A stretch of 64,000 nucleotides of DNA from Glacieibacterium frigidum. Its GTDB lineage: Bacteria; Pseudomonadota; Alphaproteobacteria; Sphingomonadales; Sphingomonadaceae. A model generated the notes under the pieces. The model was not told the DNA's origin. It did no database searches and worked only from the letters and a program-made list of their open reading frames with translations. The stretch is from the NCBI RefSeq assembly GCF_007097155.1, contig NZ_VJWA01000002.1, positions 1,240,001 to 1,304,000 on the forward strand, read 5' to 3'. Of the stretch, positions 16,852 through 25,261 are shown one piece after another (positions within the stretch are counted from its first letter, which is position 1; every line of letters begins with the position of its first letter). Position numbers and translations under genes: made by a program.

Positions 16852-17445
16852 ATGGACATTCGCGTTTCGGGCCATCAGGTCGATGCAGGCGCGGCGTTCC
16901 GCGAGCATGTCGAAACCCGGCTGACGGCCCTCGTCGACAAATATTTCCCGCGCGCGATCAAGGCGAGCGTAACCCTGGGGCCGGGGCCGCACGGTGATTT
17001 TACCTGCGATATCGTCATGCACGTCATGGCCGACCTGATCCTGAAGGGTGCCGGCCGCGCGCAGCTGGCGCAGGCCGCGTTCGACGGTGCCGCCGAGCGC
17101 ATCGACAAGCAGCTGCGCCGCTACATGCGCCGCCTGAAGGACCGTCACGGCCCCGGCAACGCCGTGCAGAACGGCGCGGTGCTGCCCGAGCTCGATTCGG
17201 GCGTCTTCGACAACGCCGGCTACACGGTGTTCGCCGCCCCGCCCGAGGAGGAGCCGCACGACAGCCCGCTGATCATCGCCGAGACGCGCGTCGACATCCC
17301 CGATGCGACGGTCGGTGACGCGGTGATGATGCTCGACCTGCGCAACACGACCGCGCTGCTGTTCAAGAATGTCGGTACCGGCGCGCACAACATGGTCTAT
17401 CGCCGCGAGGACGGCAGCATCGGCTGGGTCGAGCCGCGCGCTTGA
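16852..17445 (+). CDS. hpf: long-form ribosome hibernation promoting factor
   Basis: A 197-residue protein that binds 30S subunits and dimerises 70S ribosomes in stationary phase. N-terminal S30AE/RaiA domain (MDIRVSGHQVDAGAAF to about residue 100), a variable linker, and the C-terminal dimerisation domain near 142-195 with AVMMLDLRNTTALLFKN and NMVYRREDGSIGWVEP. Together they define the long form. A good ribosome site (AGGAG at 16841) precedes ATG 16852. The stop codon overlaps the TTG start of the next gene. Confidence 0.95.
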   Translation: MDIRVSGHQVDAGAAFREHVETRLTALVDKYFPRAIKASVTLGPGPHGDFTCDIVMHVMADLILKGAGRAQLAQAAFDGAAERIDKQLRRYMRRLKDRHGPGNAVQNGAVLPELDSGVFDNAGYTVFAAPPEEEPHDSPLIIAETRVDIPDATVGDAVMMLDLRNTTALLFKNVGTGAHNMVYRREDGSIGWVEPRA

Positions 17446-17879
17446 GCCCGGAGGCGCATCACCGTGCGCTCGAACGCCTGTACGCCAGTGCGCCGATCAA
17501 CCATGCCTTCGCGAGTGCGCTGACCGTCGTCGAGGCCGGGCGGACGCGCATCGCGATGACCGCCGGCCCGGAGCATTTCCACGCCGGCGGTGCGGTGCAC
17601 GGCACGCTCTACTTCAAGCTGCTCGACGATGCGGCCTTCTACGCGGCGAACAGCCTGGTGGCCGAGGTGTTCATGCTGACCACCGCGTTCAACATCCTGA
17701 TGACGCGCCCGCTCGGTCCCGGGCCGATCGTCGCCGAAGGGCGCTGGGTGTCGGGCGAGCGCCGCGTGCTGATCGCCGAGAGCTGGCTGATCGATGCCGA
17801 GGGGCACGAGGTCGGGCGCGGCACCGGCACCTTCATGCGCAGCCGCATCCCGCTGGCGTCGCTACCCGGCTACGCATGA
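17442..17879 (+). CDS. PaaI family hotdog-fold thioesterase
   Basis: A 145-residue single hotdog-fold protein. EHFHAGGAVHGTLYFKLLDD (residues 44-63) is the PaaI-type 'HGG-HGG' region: the His-Gly-Gly / VHG signature and downstream acidic residue place the CoA-thioester site. The start is an inferred TTG overlapping the hpf stop (TTGA), since no nearby ATG would keep the first helix. The substrate acyl-CoA is unknown. It is followed by an ATGA overlap with the DUF1491 gene. Confidence 0.86.
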   Translation: MSPEAHHRALERLYASAPINHAFASALTVVEAGRTRIAMTAGPEHFHAGGAVHGTLYFKLLDDAAFYAANSLVAEVFMLTTAFNILMTRPLGPGPIVAEGRWVSGERRVLIAESWLIDAEGHEVGRGTGTFMRSRIPLASLPGYA

Positions 17880-18199
17880 CGCCGCGGCTTTCGGCGCGGG
17901 TGTGGACGAGCGCGCTGCTGCGCCGCGTCCATGCCGGCGGCGGGTTCGCAGCCGTGCTCCACCGCGGCGACGACATCGCGGGCAGCGTCGCGCTGATCCA
18001 CCGCCACGGCCGCGCGGTGCGGGCGCTGCAGCGGCGGCTGGGCGCGGGCGGCGAGTATGAATGGAGCGTCGCGGCGACCGGAGAATCGGTCGACGCCTGG
18101 GTCGCCAAACAGCGCGGCTATGACCCCGATCTGTGGGTAATCGAACTCGACACCCCGGATGCTGCACGGTTCATCGACGAAACGATCGCGGCGAGTTGA
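17876..18199 (+). CDS. DUF1491 family protein
   Basis: A 107-residue protein beginning MTPRLSARVWTSALLRRV, with GGGFAAVLHRGD and the closing DPDLWVIELDTPDAARFIDE, matching the conserved alphaproteobacterial DUF1491 family. No signal peptide or membrane segment. The function is unknown. ATG at 17876 overlaps the thioesterase stop, so it is part of the hpf-linked run. A weak hairpin (CCGGCGT / ACGCCGG arms, 18222-18241) follows the stop and may mark the operon end, though no T-run follows. Confidence 0.85.
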   Translation: MTPRLSARVWTSALLRRVHAGGGFAAVLHRGDDIAGSVALIHRHGRAVRALQRRLGAGGEYEWSVAATGESVDAWVAKQRGYDPDLWVIELDTPDAARFIDETIAAS

Positions 18200-18374
18200 C
18201 CCTCTGACCCGCGATTGTAATCCGGCGTTCATGCACGCCGGACCTGTGGGCGGGACCGGTGCTCGACAACCCAAGCGGACCTGATCCGGTTCAGCCCAGC
18301 GACCTTCGACCAACCGTTTGAATACGGTCGAAGCGAGCGGACCGGAAACCAGGCCGTGGGTGACAGACGGACGA

Positions 18375-18992
18375 ATGACCAACAAAGTTCATAATTTTGT
18401 CCGGCTCGGCGGTATCGCCCTGGCCAGTTTCGCGCTTCTCGCCGCCGGTGAGTTGCCGCAGTTCGAAGCGAACACCCCCGTCGCCGATGCACCCGTAGCC
18501 GCGCCAGCGCCCGTCATCGCCGCCGACACCGACGCCCTCCACGACGACGAGACCTCCGCCCCCAGCGTCGAGCCCGTCCGTCCCGCCTCACTCAACCAGC
18601 TCGTCGCCGACATCGCGGCGCTCCCCGCCACCCCGCTCGATGCCGAAGCCAAGTGCCTCGCTCGCGCCGTGTTCTTCGAAGCCCGCGGCGAGCCACTCGA
18701 GGGCCAGCTTGCGGTCGCGCAGGTCATTGTCAACCGCACCAATTCGGGGAAATATCCGAAGAGCGTGTGCGGCGTCGTCGATCAGCCGCGCCAGTTCACC
18801 TTCGCGCGCCGCTCGATCAATACCGGGTCGGCCGATTACCGCACCGCGCAGGCCATCGCAGTGATCGCTCAGGCCGAGCGCTGGCTGCAGGTCGCGCCGC
18901 GCGCCATGGCGTTCCATGCCAAGCACGTGTCGCCGGGTTGGGGCGGCATGGAGCGCGTCCGCAGCATCGGCAATCACATCTTCTATCGTTAA
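18375..18992 (+). CDS. SleB/CwlJ-type cell wall hydrolase
   Basis: A 205-residue exported protein with an N-terminal hydrophobic signal or anchor (IALASFALLAAGEL), a Pro/Ala/Asp-rich linker, and a hydrolase_2 (SleB/CwlJ) domain from about residue 90 to the end. The domain has CLARAVFFEARGEPLEGQLA with the catalytic-type Glu in EARGE, QVIVNRTNSGKYP, FTFARR and MAFHAKHVSPGW. Predicted to cut peptidoglycan in the periplasm. ATG 18375 is preferred to a TTG at 18318. The stop overlaps the convergent gene by 4 bp. The 175-bp upstream gap holds no other gene. Confidence 0.9.
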   Translation: MTNKVHNFVRLGGIALASFALLAAGELPQFEANTPVADAPVAAPAPVIAADTDALHDDETSAPSVEPVRPASLNQLVADIAALPATPLDAEAKCLARAVFFEARGEPLEGQLAVAQVIVNRTNSGKYPKSVCGVVDQPRQFTFARRSINTGSADYRTAQAIAVIAQAERWLQVAPRAMAFHAKHVSPGWGGMERVRSIGNHIFYR

Positions 18993-19912
18993 GCGGCGAC
19001 CGACTTCCGGTCCCATAGTTCCGAACGATAGCGCGCGAAGCAGCGGGCACCGCATTCGAGGCGCATCAGCGCGCCTTCGGCGATGAAGCGCGCGGCCTCC
19101 GGGAACTCGCTGACGATCGGGATCAGCGCTTCCTTGTTCCATTCGGCCGAGTGCTTGACGTCGAGCACGGCGTGCAGGTCGAAATAGCGCCGGTCCTTGT
19201 CGCCGTAGCCGAGGCGGCGCAGGCCCGCTGCCACTGCCGCCGAACGCGCCGGCGCGGTTAGTTCGATGACCCCGAGCGCACCGACCGAGTGCCAGACGTA
19301 ACGGCGCGACGTTGCGAACGCGACCATGGAGTTCGCCAGCGCCAGCGCCTCGACGACGGTCGTCTCGATCTTGGGCTTGAGCTCCAGCTTCTCGGCGAGC
19401 GCATCGAGCATCGGCCCGTGCATGCCGGCCATGTTGCCGCGGCCCATCTCGTCCCAGTAATTGCGCGCCAGCTCCATCTTGGCGCGCGGCGGCAGCTTGA
19501 CCTGCGTCAGCGCGACGAGATCGTCGAAGCCCGCTTCACCGGCGACCTCCTGCTCGAGATAATATTTCAGCTCGTCGAGGGTCGCGTGATCGGCGAGCCA
19601 CGGGAACAGCGCATCGCCCTGACCCGGACCGGTCGCGAGCAGATCCTCAAACCAGGCGACGAATCCCTCGGCGTCGGTCGGCGCGGCGGCAGCGCGATCG
19701 GCGACGGCAAGACGCTCCTGCTCGATCCAGTCACCCTCGGCGAGACGCATGCGCGCCTCCTCGTGGATGTTCGCCTGCCAGTCGGTCGACGGCACTGCGG
19801 TCGCCAGGCGGGCACGGTTGAAGCGCGTCAGCTGCTCCTGGAAAACGTTCGAACGGCGGTCGTCGGCAAGTGCCGACGCGCGCGGGTTCCCGCGCGTAAA
19901 GGGTGTCAGCAT
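18989..19912 (-). CDS. haem-oxygenase-fold iron-containing redox enzyme family protein
   Basis: A 307-residue soluble helical protein. EVAGEAGFDDLVALTQV, NYWDEMGRGNMAGMHGPMLD near residues 152-171, and KDRRYFDLHAVLDVKHSAEW near 240 supply the Glu/His/Asp ligands typical of haem-oxygenase-like di-iron (HDO/CADD-type) proteins. The reaction is not predictable. The start at 19912 fits a promoter candidate ending about 50 bp upstream; a GTG at 19960 would lie at or before the likely transcription start. Convergent 4-bp overlap with the SleB-like gene. Confidence 0.78.
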   Translation of the reverse strand: MLTPFTRGNPRASALADDRRSNVFQEQLTRFNRARLATAVPSTDWQANIHEEARMRLAEGDWIEQERLAVADRAAAAPTDAEGFVAWFEDLLATGPGQGDALFPWLADHATLDELKYYLEQEVAGEAGFDDLVALTQVKLPPRAKMELARNYWDEMGRGNMAGMHGPMLDALAEKLELKPKIETTVVEALALANSMVAFATSRRYVWHSVGALGVIELTAPARSAAVAAGLRRLGYGDKDRRYFDLHAVLDVKHSAEWNKEALIPIVSEFPEAARFIAEGALMRLECGARCFARYRSELWDRKSVAA

Positions 19913-19965
19913 CTGGAAATTCCCGTGGCTCGCGCGGCTTGAAGCCGCTTGTTCATGCACGAGAA

Positions 19966-19991
19966 AACAAGGGAACTTCCGATTCGGTTCC
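19966..19991 (-). promoter_or_regulatory. candidate EcfG (general stress sigma factor) promoter
   Basis: On the minus strand the sequence reads GGAAC (19991-19987), 17 bp, then TGTT (19969-19966). This matches the alphaproteobacterial EcfG consensus GGAAC-N16-17-CGTT in all but one base. It is positioned to transcribe the haem-oxygenase-fold gene with a leader of about 50 nt. Only a pattern match. Confidence 0.45.
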
Positions 19992-20002
19992 GTGCTGCGG
20001 CG

Positions 20003-20677
20003 TTACAACTCTATCAGCCGGTCGGGCAGTTCGTTGGGATTGTCACGCAGTTCGGGCGGGAAATGCTCGGCGAGAACGCCGCCCGCCAGCGCCACTGCGT
20101 CGACGAAGCCGCGGGCCGCGTCGCCGGCCTTCAGGCCCGCGATCAGCGCCGCGACGGTGGTGCCCCAGAACTCAGGGGGGACCTTCGCATAGATGCCCTC
20201 GTCGGCGACGACCTCGGCGAGATGGTCGGCCATCGAGACGTAGATCAGGACGCCGGTACGCGCCCGCGTCCGCCCGATACCGCGGGCACGGAACTGGCTC
20301 AGCGCCTCGGCATGGACGCGCTCGCGCTTGATGGCGCGCGGGGTCAAGGCTGCGCCGAGACCGGTGTAGGCGACTAGCGCGGCGGCAACGGCAAAGATCA
20401 CCGCCTGGACGACCGAATAGGCCTCGATCCCCGCACGCAGGTCGGCCGCAGGATCGGCACTCCAGCCTCGCCACGGCATCAGCGCGGCGAAGTCGGCACC
20501 GAGCAGCACCGCAGCGAGTGGCAGCGCGAAGGCGATCAGCGCAGCGGCCGCGAGGCCGGTGCTGACATAGCGATGCTTCTGCTCGGTGACGACGCAGACG
20601 ATCTCGCCCGAGGTGCGCAGCTCGGCGTCGGCGATCGCCGATGCGATGCGGTCATGGTCGGATGCGCTGAAGGCCAT
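20003..20677 (-). CDS. TPM-domain membrane protein
   Basis: A 224-residue protein. The TPM domain appears as SDHDRIASAIADAELRTSGE (residues 5-24), interrupted by two transmembrane segments (about 42-62 and 88-108), then FRARGIGRTRARTGVLIYV and the closing half of the domain (EGIYAKVPPEFW). The family role is unclear: plant TLP18.3 relatives act in photosystem repair and others are phosphatase-like. It starts directly after the TAG of the first TPM gene. Third gene of the LemA-TPM-TPM operon. Confidence 0.87.
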   Translation of the reverse strand: MAFSASDHDRIASAIADAELRTSGEIVCVVTEQKHRYVSTGLAAAALIAFALPLAAVLLGADFAALMPWRGWSADPAADLRAGIEAYSVVQAVIFAVAAALVAYTGLGAALTPRAIKRERVHAEALSQFRARGIGRTRARTGVLIYVSMADHLAEVVADEGIYAKVPPEFWGTTVAALIAGLKAGDAARGFVDAVALAGGVLAEHFPPELRDNPNELPDRLIEL

Positions 20678-21481
20678 CTACCAGCTCCCGCTCGCGCCGC
20701 CGCCGCCGAACGAACCGCCGCCGCCCGAGAAGCCGCCACCGCCGCCGCCGCCACCCCAGCCGCCGCCACCACCGCCGCGACCGCCGCTCAGCACCGAACT
20801 CGCGACACCCCAAAGGATCGCCTCGCCGATGCCCGACGAGCGTCGCCCGCGGCCACCGCCGCCACCGCCGCCGCCGCGAAAGATCGCCGACAGGATGAAG
20901 GCGCCGATGATCAGCAGCCAGATGATGCCGCCGAAGCCGCCGCCGCCCGACGAGCGGCGCTCGCGCGGCGCAGCCTCGGCCGCCGCGACATTGGCGCGTG
21001 CCTCACCGGGGGGTAGCTGCAGCTGCGCGATCAGCGCGTCGGTACCCGCGACGACGCCGCCGGGCAGGTCGCCGGCCTTGAAGCGCGGCAGGATCTCGCG
21101 AGAAATGACGAGCGCAGCGAGGCCGTCGGTCAGCCGCTCCTCCAGCCCGAAGCCGATCTCGACGCGCACCTTGCGGTCGTTGGGCGCGATCAGCAGGATG
21201 GCGCCGTTGTTCTTGCCCTTCTGGCCGATGCCCCAGGCGCGGCCGAGCTGATAGCCGTAGTCGTCGATCGGATAATCCTGGAGGCTCGGCACCGTCGCGA
21301 CGACGAGCTGCGTGCCCGTCGACGTTTCCAAGGCCTCGAGCTTCGCCGTCAGCGACTGCACGACGTCGGCAGGCAGCACGCCGGCAGCGTCGGTGACGCG
21401 ACCGGTCAGCGGCGGGAAGGTCGGCGCTGCGACTGCGGGACCCGCGAACGCGAGCAACCACAGCAGCAGCAGCGCGAACAC
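20678..21481 (-). CDS. TPM-domain protein with Gly-rich tail (YgcG-like)
   Basis: A 267-residue exported protein. Signal peptide (1-18, ending AVAAP), a TPM domain (about 22-150) with VTDAAGVLP, GTQLVVATVPSL, WGIGQKGKNNGAILLIAPN and EIGFGLEERLTD, then a transmembrane helix (IIWLLIIGAFILSAIF) flanked by glycine-rich tracts and a long terminal Gly/Ser tail. The architecture is that of YgcG-type proteins encoded beside LemA. GTG start with GGGGAG upstream. Tail composition makes homology there uninformative. Confidence 0.9.
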   Translation of the reverse strand: MFALLLLWLLAFAGPAVAAPTFPPLTGRVTDAAGVLPADVVQSLTAKLEALETSTGTQLVVATVPSLQDYPIDDYGYQLGRAWGIGQKGKNNGAILLIAPNDRKVRVEIGFGLEERLTDGLAALVISREILPRFKAGDLPGGVVAGTDALIAQLQLPPGEARANVAAAEAAPRERRSSGGGGFGGIIWLLIIGAFILSAIFRGGGGGGGGRGRRSSGIGEAILWGVASSVLSGGRGGGGGGWGGGGGGGGFSGGGGSFGGGGASGSW

Positions 21482-21513
21482 TCCCCGCCCCCACGAGGGG
21501 GCGGGGTGATGGC

Positions 21514-22116
21514 TCAGAACGTCACCACAGGAGCGTTCTTTGCACCCTCGCTGGTCGCCTTGAAGGGCTGCAGCGGCTTGGCGCCATAGATCACCTTGGC
21601 GCCGATGACGCTCGGGAAGGTGCGGATCTCGGTATTATAGTCGCGCACCGCCTCGTTATAATCGCGGCGCGCGATGTTGATCCGGTTCTCGGTCCCCGCG
21701 ATCTCGGCGCTGAGCTGGGTGAACTGCTCGTTCGCCTTGAGGTCGGGATACTTCTCGACGCTGACCAGCAGGCGGCCGAGCGACTGCGACAGCGCACCCT
21801 GCGCCTGCTCGAACTGGCCGACCGCGGCGGGATCGCTCAGCTTGGTCGGATCGACGGTGATCGACGTCGCCTTGGCGCGCGCGTTGGTGACCTGGACGAG
21901 CGTGTCCTGCTCGAACTTGGCATAGCCCTTCACGGTGGCGACCAGGTTGGGGATCAGGTCGGCACGGCGCTGATAGCTCGACTCGACGTTGGCCCAGGCG
22001 GTCTTGGCGTTTTCCTCCTTGGTCGGGATCGTGTTGACGCCGCAGCCTGCGACGGTGGTCAGCAGGGCCAGCGGCAGGGCGACGCGAACGAACGAACGGA
22101 CCATCGATTTCTCCAT
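21514..22116 (-). CDS. lemA: LemA family lipoprotein
   Basis: A 200-residue lipoprotein: signal peptide with lipobox TVAGC (Cys about 25), followed by the long helical LemA domain with AWANVESSYQRRADLIPNLV (residues 41-60), ARRDYNEAVRDYNTEIRTFP near 149-168, and the family's closing AP-V-TF. Predicted periplasmic, membrane-tethered, with coiled-coil helices. The function is unknown; LemA and TPM genes are recurrent partners in bacteria, suggesting one membrane complex. First gene of the operon, divergent from mscL with 142 bp between them. Confidence 0.93.
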   Translation of the reverse strand: MEKSMVRSFVRVALPLALLTTVAGCGVNTIPTKEENAKTAWANVESSYQRRADLIPNLVATVKGYAKFEQDTLVQVTNARAKATSITVDPTKLSDPAAVGQFEQAQGALSQSLGRLLVSVEKYPDLKANEQFTQLSAEIAGTENRINIARRDYNEAVRDYNTEIRTFPSVIGAKVIYGAKPLQPFKATSEGAKNAPVVTF

Positions 22117-22258
22117 CGTGTCGGCCGGACGACCCGGCCATGCGCAACTAAGTAGGTGTGTTACGCGCGCGGAACAGGGGTGGGCCCAGGATTTTTCGCA
22201 CTCTTGCGCCGTAACAGCCGTTCGGGCTCAATGCTCGCACGTCCGTAAGGAGAGTAAG

Positions 22259-22684
22259 ATGATCGGCGAGTTCAAGGCATTCATCGCGCGCGGCAACGTC
22301 CTCGACCTGGCGGTCGCGGTGATCATCGGCGTCGCCTTCGGGGCGATCGTCACGTCGCTGACCGACGATATCATCATGCCGCTGATCGGCGCGGCGACGG
22401 GGGGCATCGATTTCTCCAGCCATTTCGTCGTGCTCGGCGCGATTCCCGCCGACTACACGGGCTCGCCGACCGATTATGCGGCGCTGAAGAAGGCCGGGGT
22501 CGCGCTGTTCGGCTGGGGCGCCTTCCTGACCGCGGTGATCAACTTCCTGATCGTCGCGTTCGTCGTCTTCCTGCTCGTCCGTGCCGCCAACAAGGCGATG
22601 CCGCCGGCCGTGGTCGAGACCGTGACCCCGGCGAGCGAGGTGCTGCTGGCCGAGATCCGCGACGAACTGCGCCGCCGTCCGTGA
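22259..22684 (+). CDS. mscL: large-conductance mechanosensitive channel
   Basis: A 141-residue inner-membrane channel that opens under high turgor to release solutes. First helix FIARGNVLDLAVAVIIGVAF with the gate-lining AVAVIIG motif (about 10-30), periplasmic loop, second helix AFLTAVINFLIVAFVVFLLV, and the cytoplasmic helical bundle at the end. ATG 22259 has a strong ribosome site (AAGGAGAG). The GTG of the next gene overlaps its stop. Confidence 0.97.
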   Translation: MIGEFKAFIARGNVLDLAVAVIIGVAFGAIVTSLTDDIIMPLIGAATGGIDFSSHFVVLGAIPADYTGSPTDYAALKKAGVALFGWGAFLTAVINFLIVAFVVFLLVRAANKAMPPAVVETVTPASEVLLAEIRDELRRRP

Positions 22685-23451
22685 CCCTGCTCGACGCGCT
22701 GCCCGTCTGGCTGACCGCCGCGCTGCTGTTCGGCCTGCTCGTCGCGATCTGCGAGGGCGGCGCGCATATCCACCGCGACCGTGGCGAGGCCGACCAGGCC
22801 GAGGAGGGGCATCTCGTCGGCGCGGCGCTCGGCCTGCTGGCGCTGCTGCTGGGGTTCACCTTCAGCCTGGCGCTGGGGCGCTTCGAGGAGCGGCGCGAAC
22901 TGGTGGTGCACGAGGCGAACGCCATCGGCACCGTCTGGCTGCGCGCCGACCTGCTGGCGCCCGAGCCGCGCGCCGAGACGCGCCGGCTGCTCATCAGCTA
23001 TGCCGATGCACGGCTGCAGCTCGCCGCTGCCGGCGAGGATGCGCAGGGCGTCGCCGCTGCAGATGCGCGCACCGAGGCGCTGCAGCGCGACCTGTGGCGC
23101 GTCGTGACGCCTGCGGCTGCCGTGATGGCGAACGCGCCGCTGGGGGCCGCGACGGTGTCCGACCTGACCGACATGTTCGACCTTGCCGACGCGCGCCACG
23201 CCGCGCTCCGGACGCGCATCCCGACGCGGGTGGTCGTCGTGCTCGCGCTCTATGCGCTGATCAGCGCGGGGATTCTGGGTTACACGACCCAGCGCGGCAA
23301 GCTGCGTCACCGCCTCGCGACGACGGCTCTCCTCGCGCTGCTGGCGATGACGATCGGCATGGTGCTCGACCTCGACCGCCCGCGCTCGGGCGCGATCGTC
23401 GTCGACCAGTCGCCGCTCGAGGATGTCCGCGCCGCGATGCGCGCGGGTTAG
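22681..23451 (+). CDS. bestrophin-like DUF4239-type membrane protein
   Basis: A 256-residue membrane protein: helix 1 at about 8-24, helix 2 LGLLALLLGFTFSLALGRFE near 50-69, a long periplasmic/cytoplasmic loop with EERRELVVHEANAIGTVWLR, and two C-terminal helices near 185-225. The 'GFTFSLALGRFEERRxLVxxEANAIGT' pattern is typical of DUF4239-type proteins, sometimes called bestrophin-like. The function is unknown. GTG start overlaps mscL (GTGA), so it is in an operon with the channel. Confidence 0.8.
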   Translation: MTLLDALPVWLTAALLFGLLVAICEGGAHIHRDRGEADQAEEGHLVGAALGLLALLLGFTFSLALGRFEERRELVVHEANAIGTVWLRADLLAPEPRAETRRLLISYADARLQLAAAGEDAQGVAAADARTEALQRDLWRVVTPAAAVMANAPLGAATVSDLTDMFDLADARHAALRTRIPTRVVVVLALYALISAGILGYTTQRGKLRHRLATTALLALLAMTIGMVLDLDRPRSGAIVVDQSPLEDVRAAMRAG

Positions 23452-23469
23452 CGGCGCGATTGCTGCCGC

Positions 23470-25104
23470 CTAGCGGCGGGGCGGCGGACCGCGACGGGGT
23501 GAGGGCGGCCGGCGTGCCGGCTCGGGGGCATTGCCCGCGGCTTCGATGATCACGCTGGGGTCGCCGTCGTCGGTGCGCTTCAGTGCCGCGACGAAGCGGC
23601 TGGCGAGTGGCGTCGGAATTTCGAAGCGCGTCTCGCGGTCGAAGATGCGGATCGCGCCGATATCCTTGCGCGTCAGGTGGCCGCGGCGGCACAGATAGGG
23701 CAGCAGCCAGCGCGGATCGGCATTATTGACCCGCCCCGTATTGACGCGGAACCAGACGACATCCTCGAACCCCTGGCGCGGCGCCTCGGCCTCGCCTCGC
23801 TGCGGCGGGCCGCTGTCGGTCATTTCCTCGGGTGCAGGCAGCGACGCGCGGTAGCGGCGCAGCAGCGCGGCGGTGATCGCCACCGCGTCCTTCTGCGCGA
23901 GCAGCGCCTCGGCGGCGGCGGTGTCCTCGCCCGCGTCGCCGATCTCGTCGATCAGGCGGGCATCGTCCTTCGCGGCGATCGCCGCGGCGGACGGCACGTC
24001 CTCCCACGTCGCGCGGATGTTCGCCTCGCGCAGCATCCCCTCGGCGCGGCGGCGCTTGGGATAGGGGACGAGGACGACGCAGACGCCCTTCTTGCCGGCG
24101 CGGCCCGTACGACCCGAACGGTGCTGTAGCACCTCGGCGTCGTGCGGCAGCTCGGCGTGAATGACGAGGCCCAGGTCGGGGAGGTCGAGCCCGCGGGCCG
24201 CGACGTCAGTCGCGACGCAGACCCGGGCGCGGCGATCGCGAAGGGCCTGGAGCGCATGGGTACGCTCCGACTGGCTCAGCTCGCCCGACAATGCGACGGC
24301 GGCGAAACCGCGCTCGACGAGGTTGGCGTGCAGGCGGCGGACACCCTCGCGGGTTGCGGCGAACACCATCGCCGCACCGCTGTCGTGATAGCGCAGCACG
24401 TTGACGACCGCGGCTTCGAGGTCGTTCGGCGCGACACGCACCGCGCGGTAGTCGATGTCGCCGTGCGCTTCCGCAGCACTGCCGACCTGCAGCCGCTCGG
24501 CGTTCTTCTGATAGCGCTTGGCGAGCGCCTGGATCGGTTTGGGCAGGGTCGCCGAGAACAACAGGGTGCGGCGCTCGGTCGGCACCTGGTCGAGAATCTC
24601 CTCGAGGTCGTCGCGGAAGCCCAGGTCGAGCATCTCGTCGGCCTCGTCGAGGACGACGGCGCGCAGGTCGGTGGTCGCGAGATTGCCGCGCTCGAGGTGA
24701 TCGCGCAGGCGGCCGGGCGTGCCCACGACGATATGGGCGCCGCGTGACAACGTCCGGCTCTCCTCACGCACGTTCATGCCGCCGACGCAGGTCGCGACGA
24801 CCCCGCCCGCATCGGCGAACAGCCATTCGAGCTCGCGCGCGACCTGCAGTGCAAGCTCGCGCGTCGGCGCGATGATCAGCGCCAGCGGTGCCGCGGCGCG
24901 GGGGAAGCGGGTCTGCTCGCCCAGCAACGGCCCAGCGAGGGCGAAGCCATAGGCGACGGTCTTGCCGCTGCCGGTCTGCGCCGAGACGATCAGGTCGCGG
25001 GTCGGATCGGCGGCGAGGACGGCGGCCTGGACGGGGGTGGGCGCGGCATAGCCACGGGCGATGAGCGCGCTGCTCAGCGCGGGGTGCGTATCGGAAAAGG
25101 GCAT
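23470..25104 (-). CDS. DEAD-box ATP-dependent RNA helicase, DbpA-type C-terminal domain
   Basis: A 544-residue RNA helicase. Q motif (YAAPTPVQAAVL), Walker A SAQTGSGKTVAYG, PTRELA, GTPGRL, DEADEMLD, SAT, and the C-terminal helicase ARGLDLPDLG and HRSGRTGRAG. The last about 130 residues carry a DbpA-type RNA-binding domain (RVNTGRVNNADPRWLLPYLC, KDIGAIRI). DbpA in E. coli acts in 50S subunit assembly through 23S rRNA; the same is inferred. The ATG at 25104 (MPFSDTHPAL) is taken over a start 12 codons upstream. It ends in a basic Arg/Pro tail. Confidence 0.93.
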   Translation of the reverse strand: MPFSDTHPALSSALIARGYAAPTPVQAAVLAADPTRDLIVSAQTGSGKTVAYGFALAGPLLGEQTRFPRAAAPLALIIAPTRELALQVARELEWLFADAGGVVATCVGGMNVREESRTLSRGAHIVVGTPGRLRDHLERGNLATTDLRAVVLDEADEMLDLGFRDDLEEILDQVPTERRTLLFSATLPKPIQALAKRYQKNAERLQVGSAAEAHGDIDYRAVRVAPNDLEAAVVNVLRYHDSGAAMVFAATREGVRRLHANLVERGFAAVALSGELSQSERTHALQALRDRRARVCVATDVAARGLDLPDLGLVIHAELPHDAEVLQHRSGRTGRAGKKGVCVVLVPYPKRRRAEGMLREANIRATWEDVPSAAAIAAKDDARLIDEIGDAGEDTAAAEALLAQKDAVAITAALLRRYRASLPAPEEMTDSGPPQRGEAEAPRQGFEDVVWFRVNTGRVNNADPRWLLPYLCRRGHLTRKDIGAIRIFDRETRFEIPTPLASRFVAALKRTDDGDPSVIIEAAGNAPEPARRPPSPRRGPPPRR

Positions 25105-25261
25105 GTGTTGCGCGATACGCGCACAATGGGGCGCGGACAAGGCAGGCTAACCATCCCGGCTTCGCAGCGGCAAGGCTTTGGCGTATCAAGGCGCGTTACC
25201 CGGTTTCGGACCCGGGGGCGGGGGTATGCGACGGCCTGCGTATCGGGCCGGGGGGCGGGGA

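Noticed and set aside
18222-18241. Rho-independent terminator after DUF1491
   Set aside because: A 7-bp hairpin is present but there is no T-run; kept only as a remark in the DUF1491 entry.
20700-20960. Long Gly/Ser tract as a repeat or mobile element
   Set aside because: It is coding low-complexity DNA in the TPM protein tail, in frame and with a matching signal and membrane helix.
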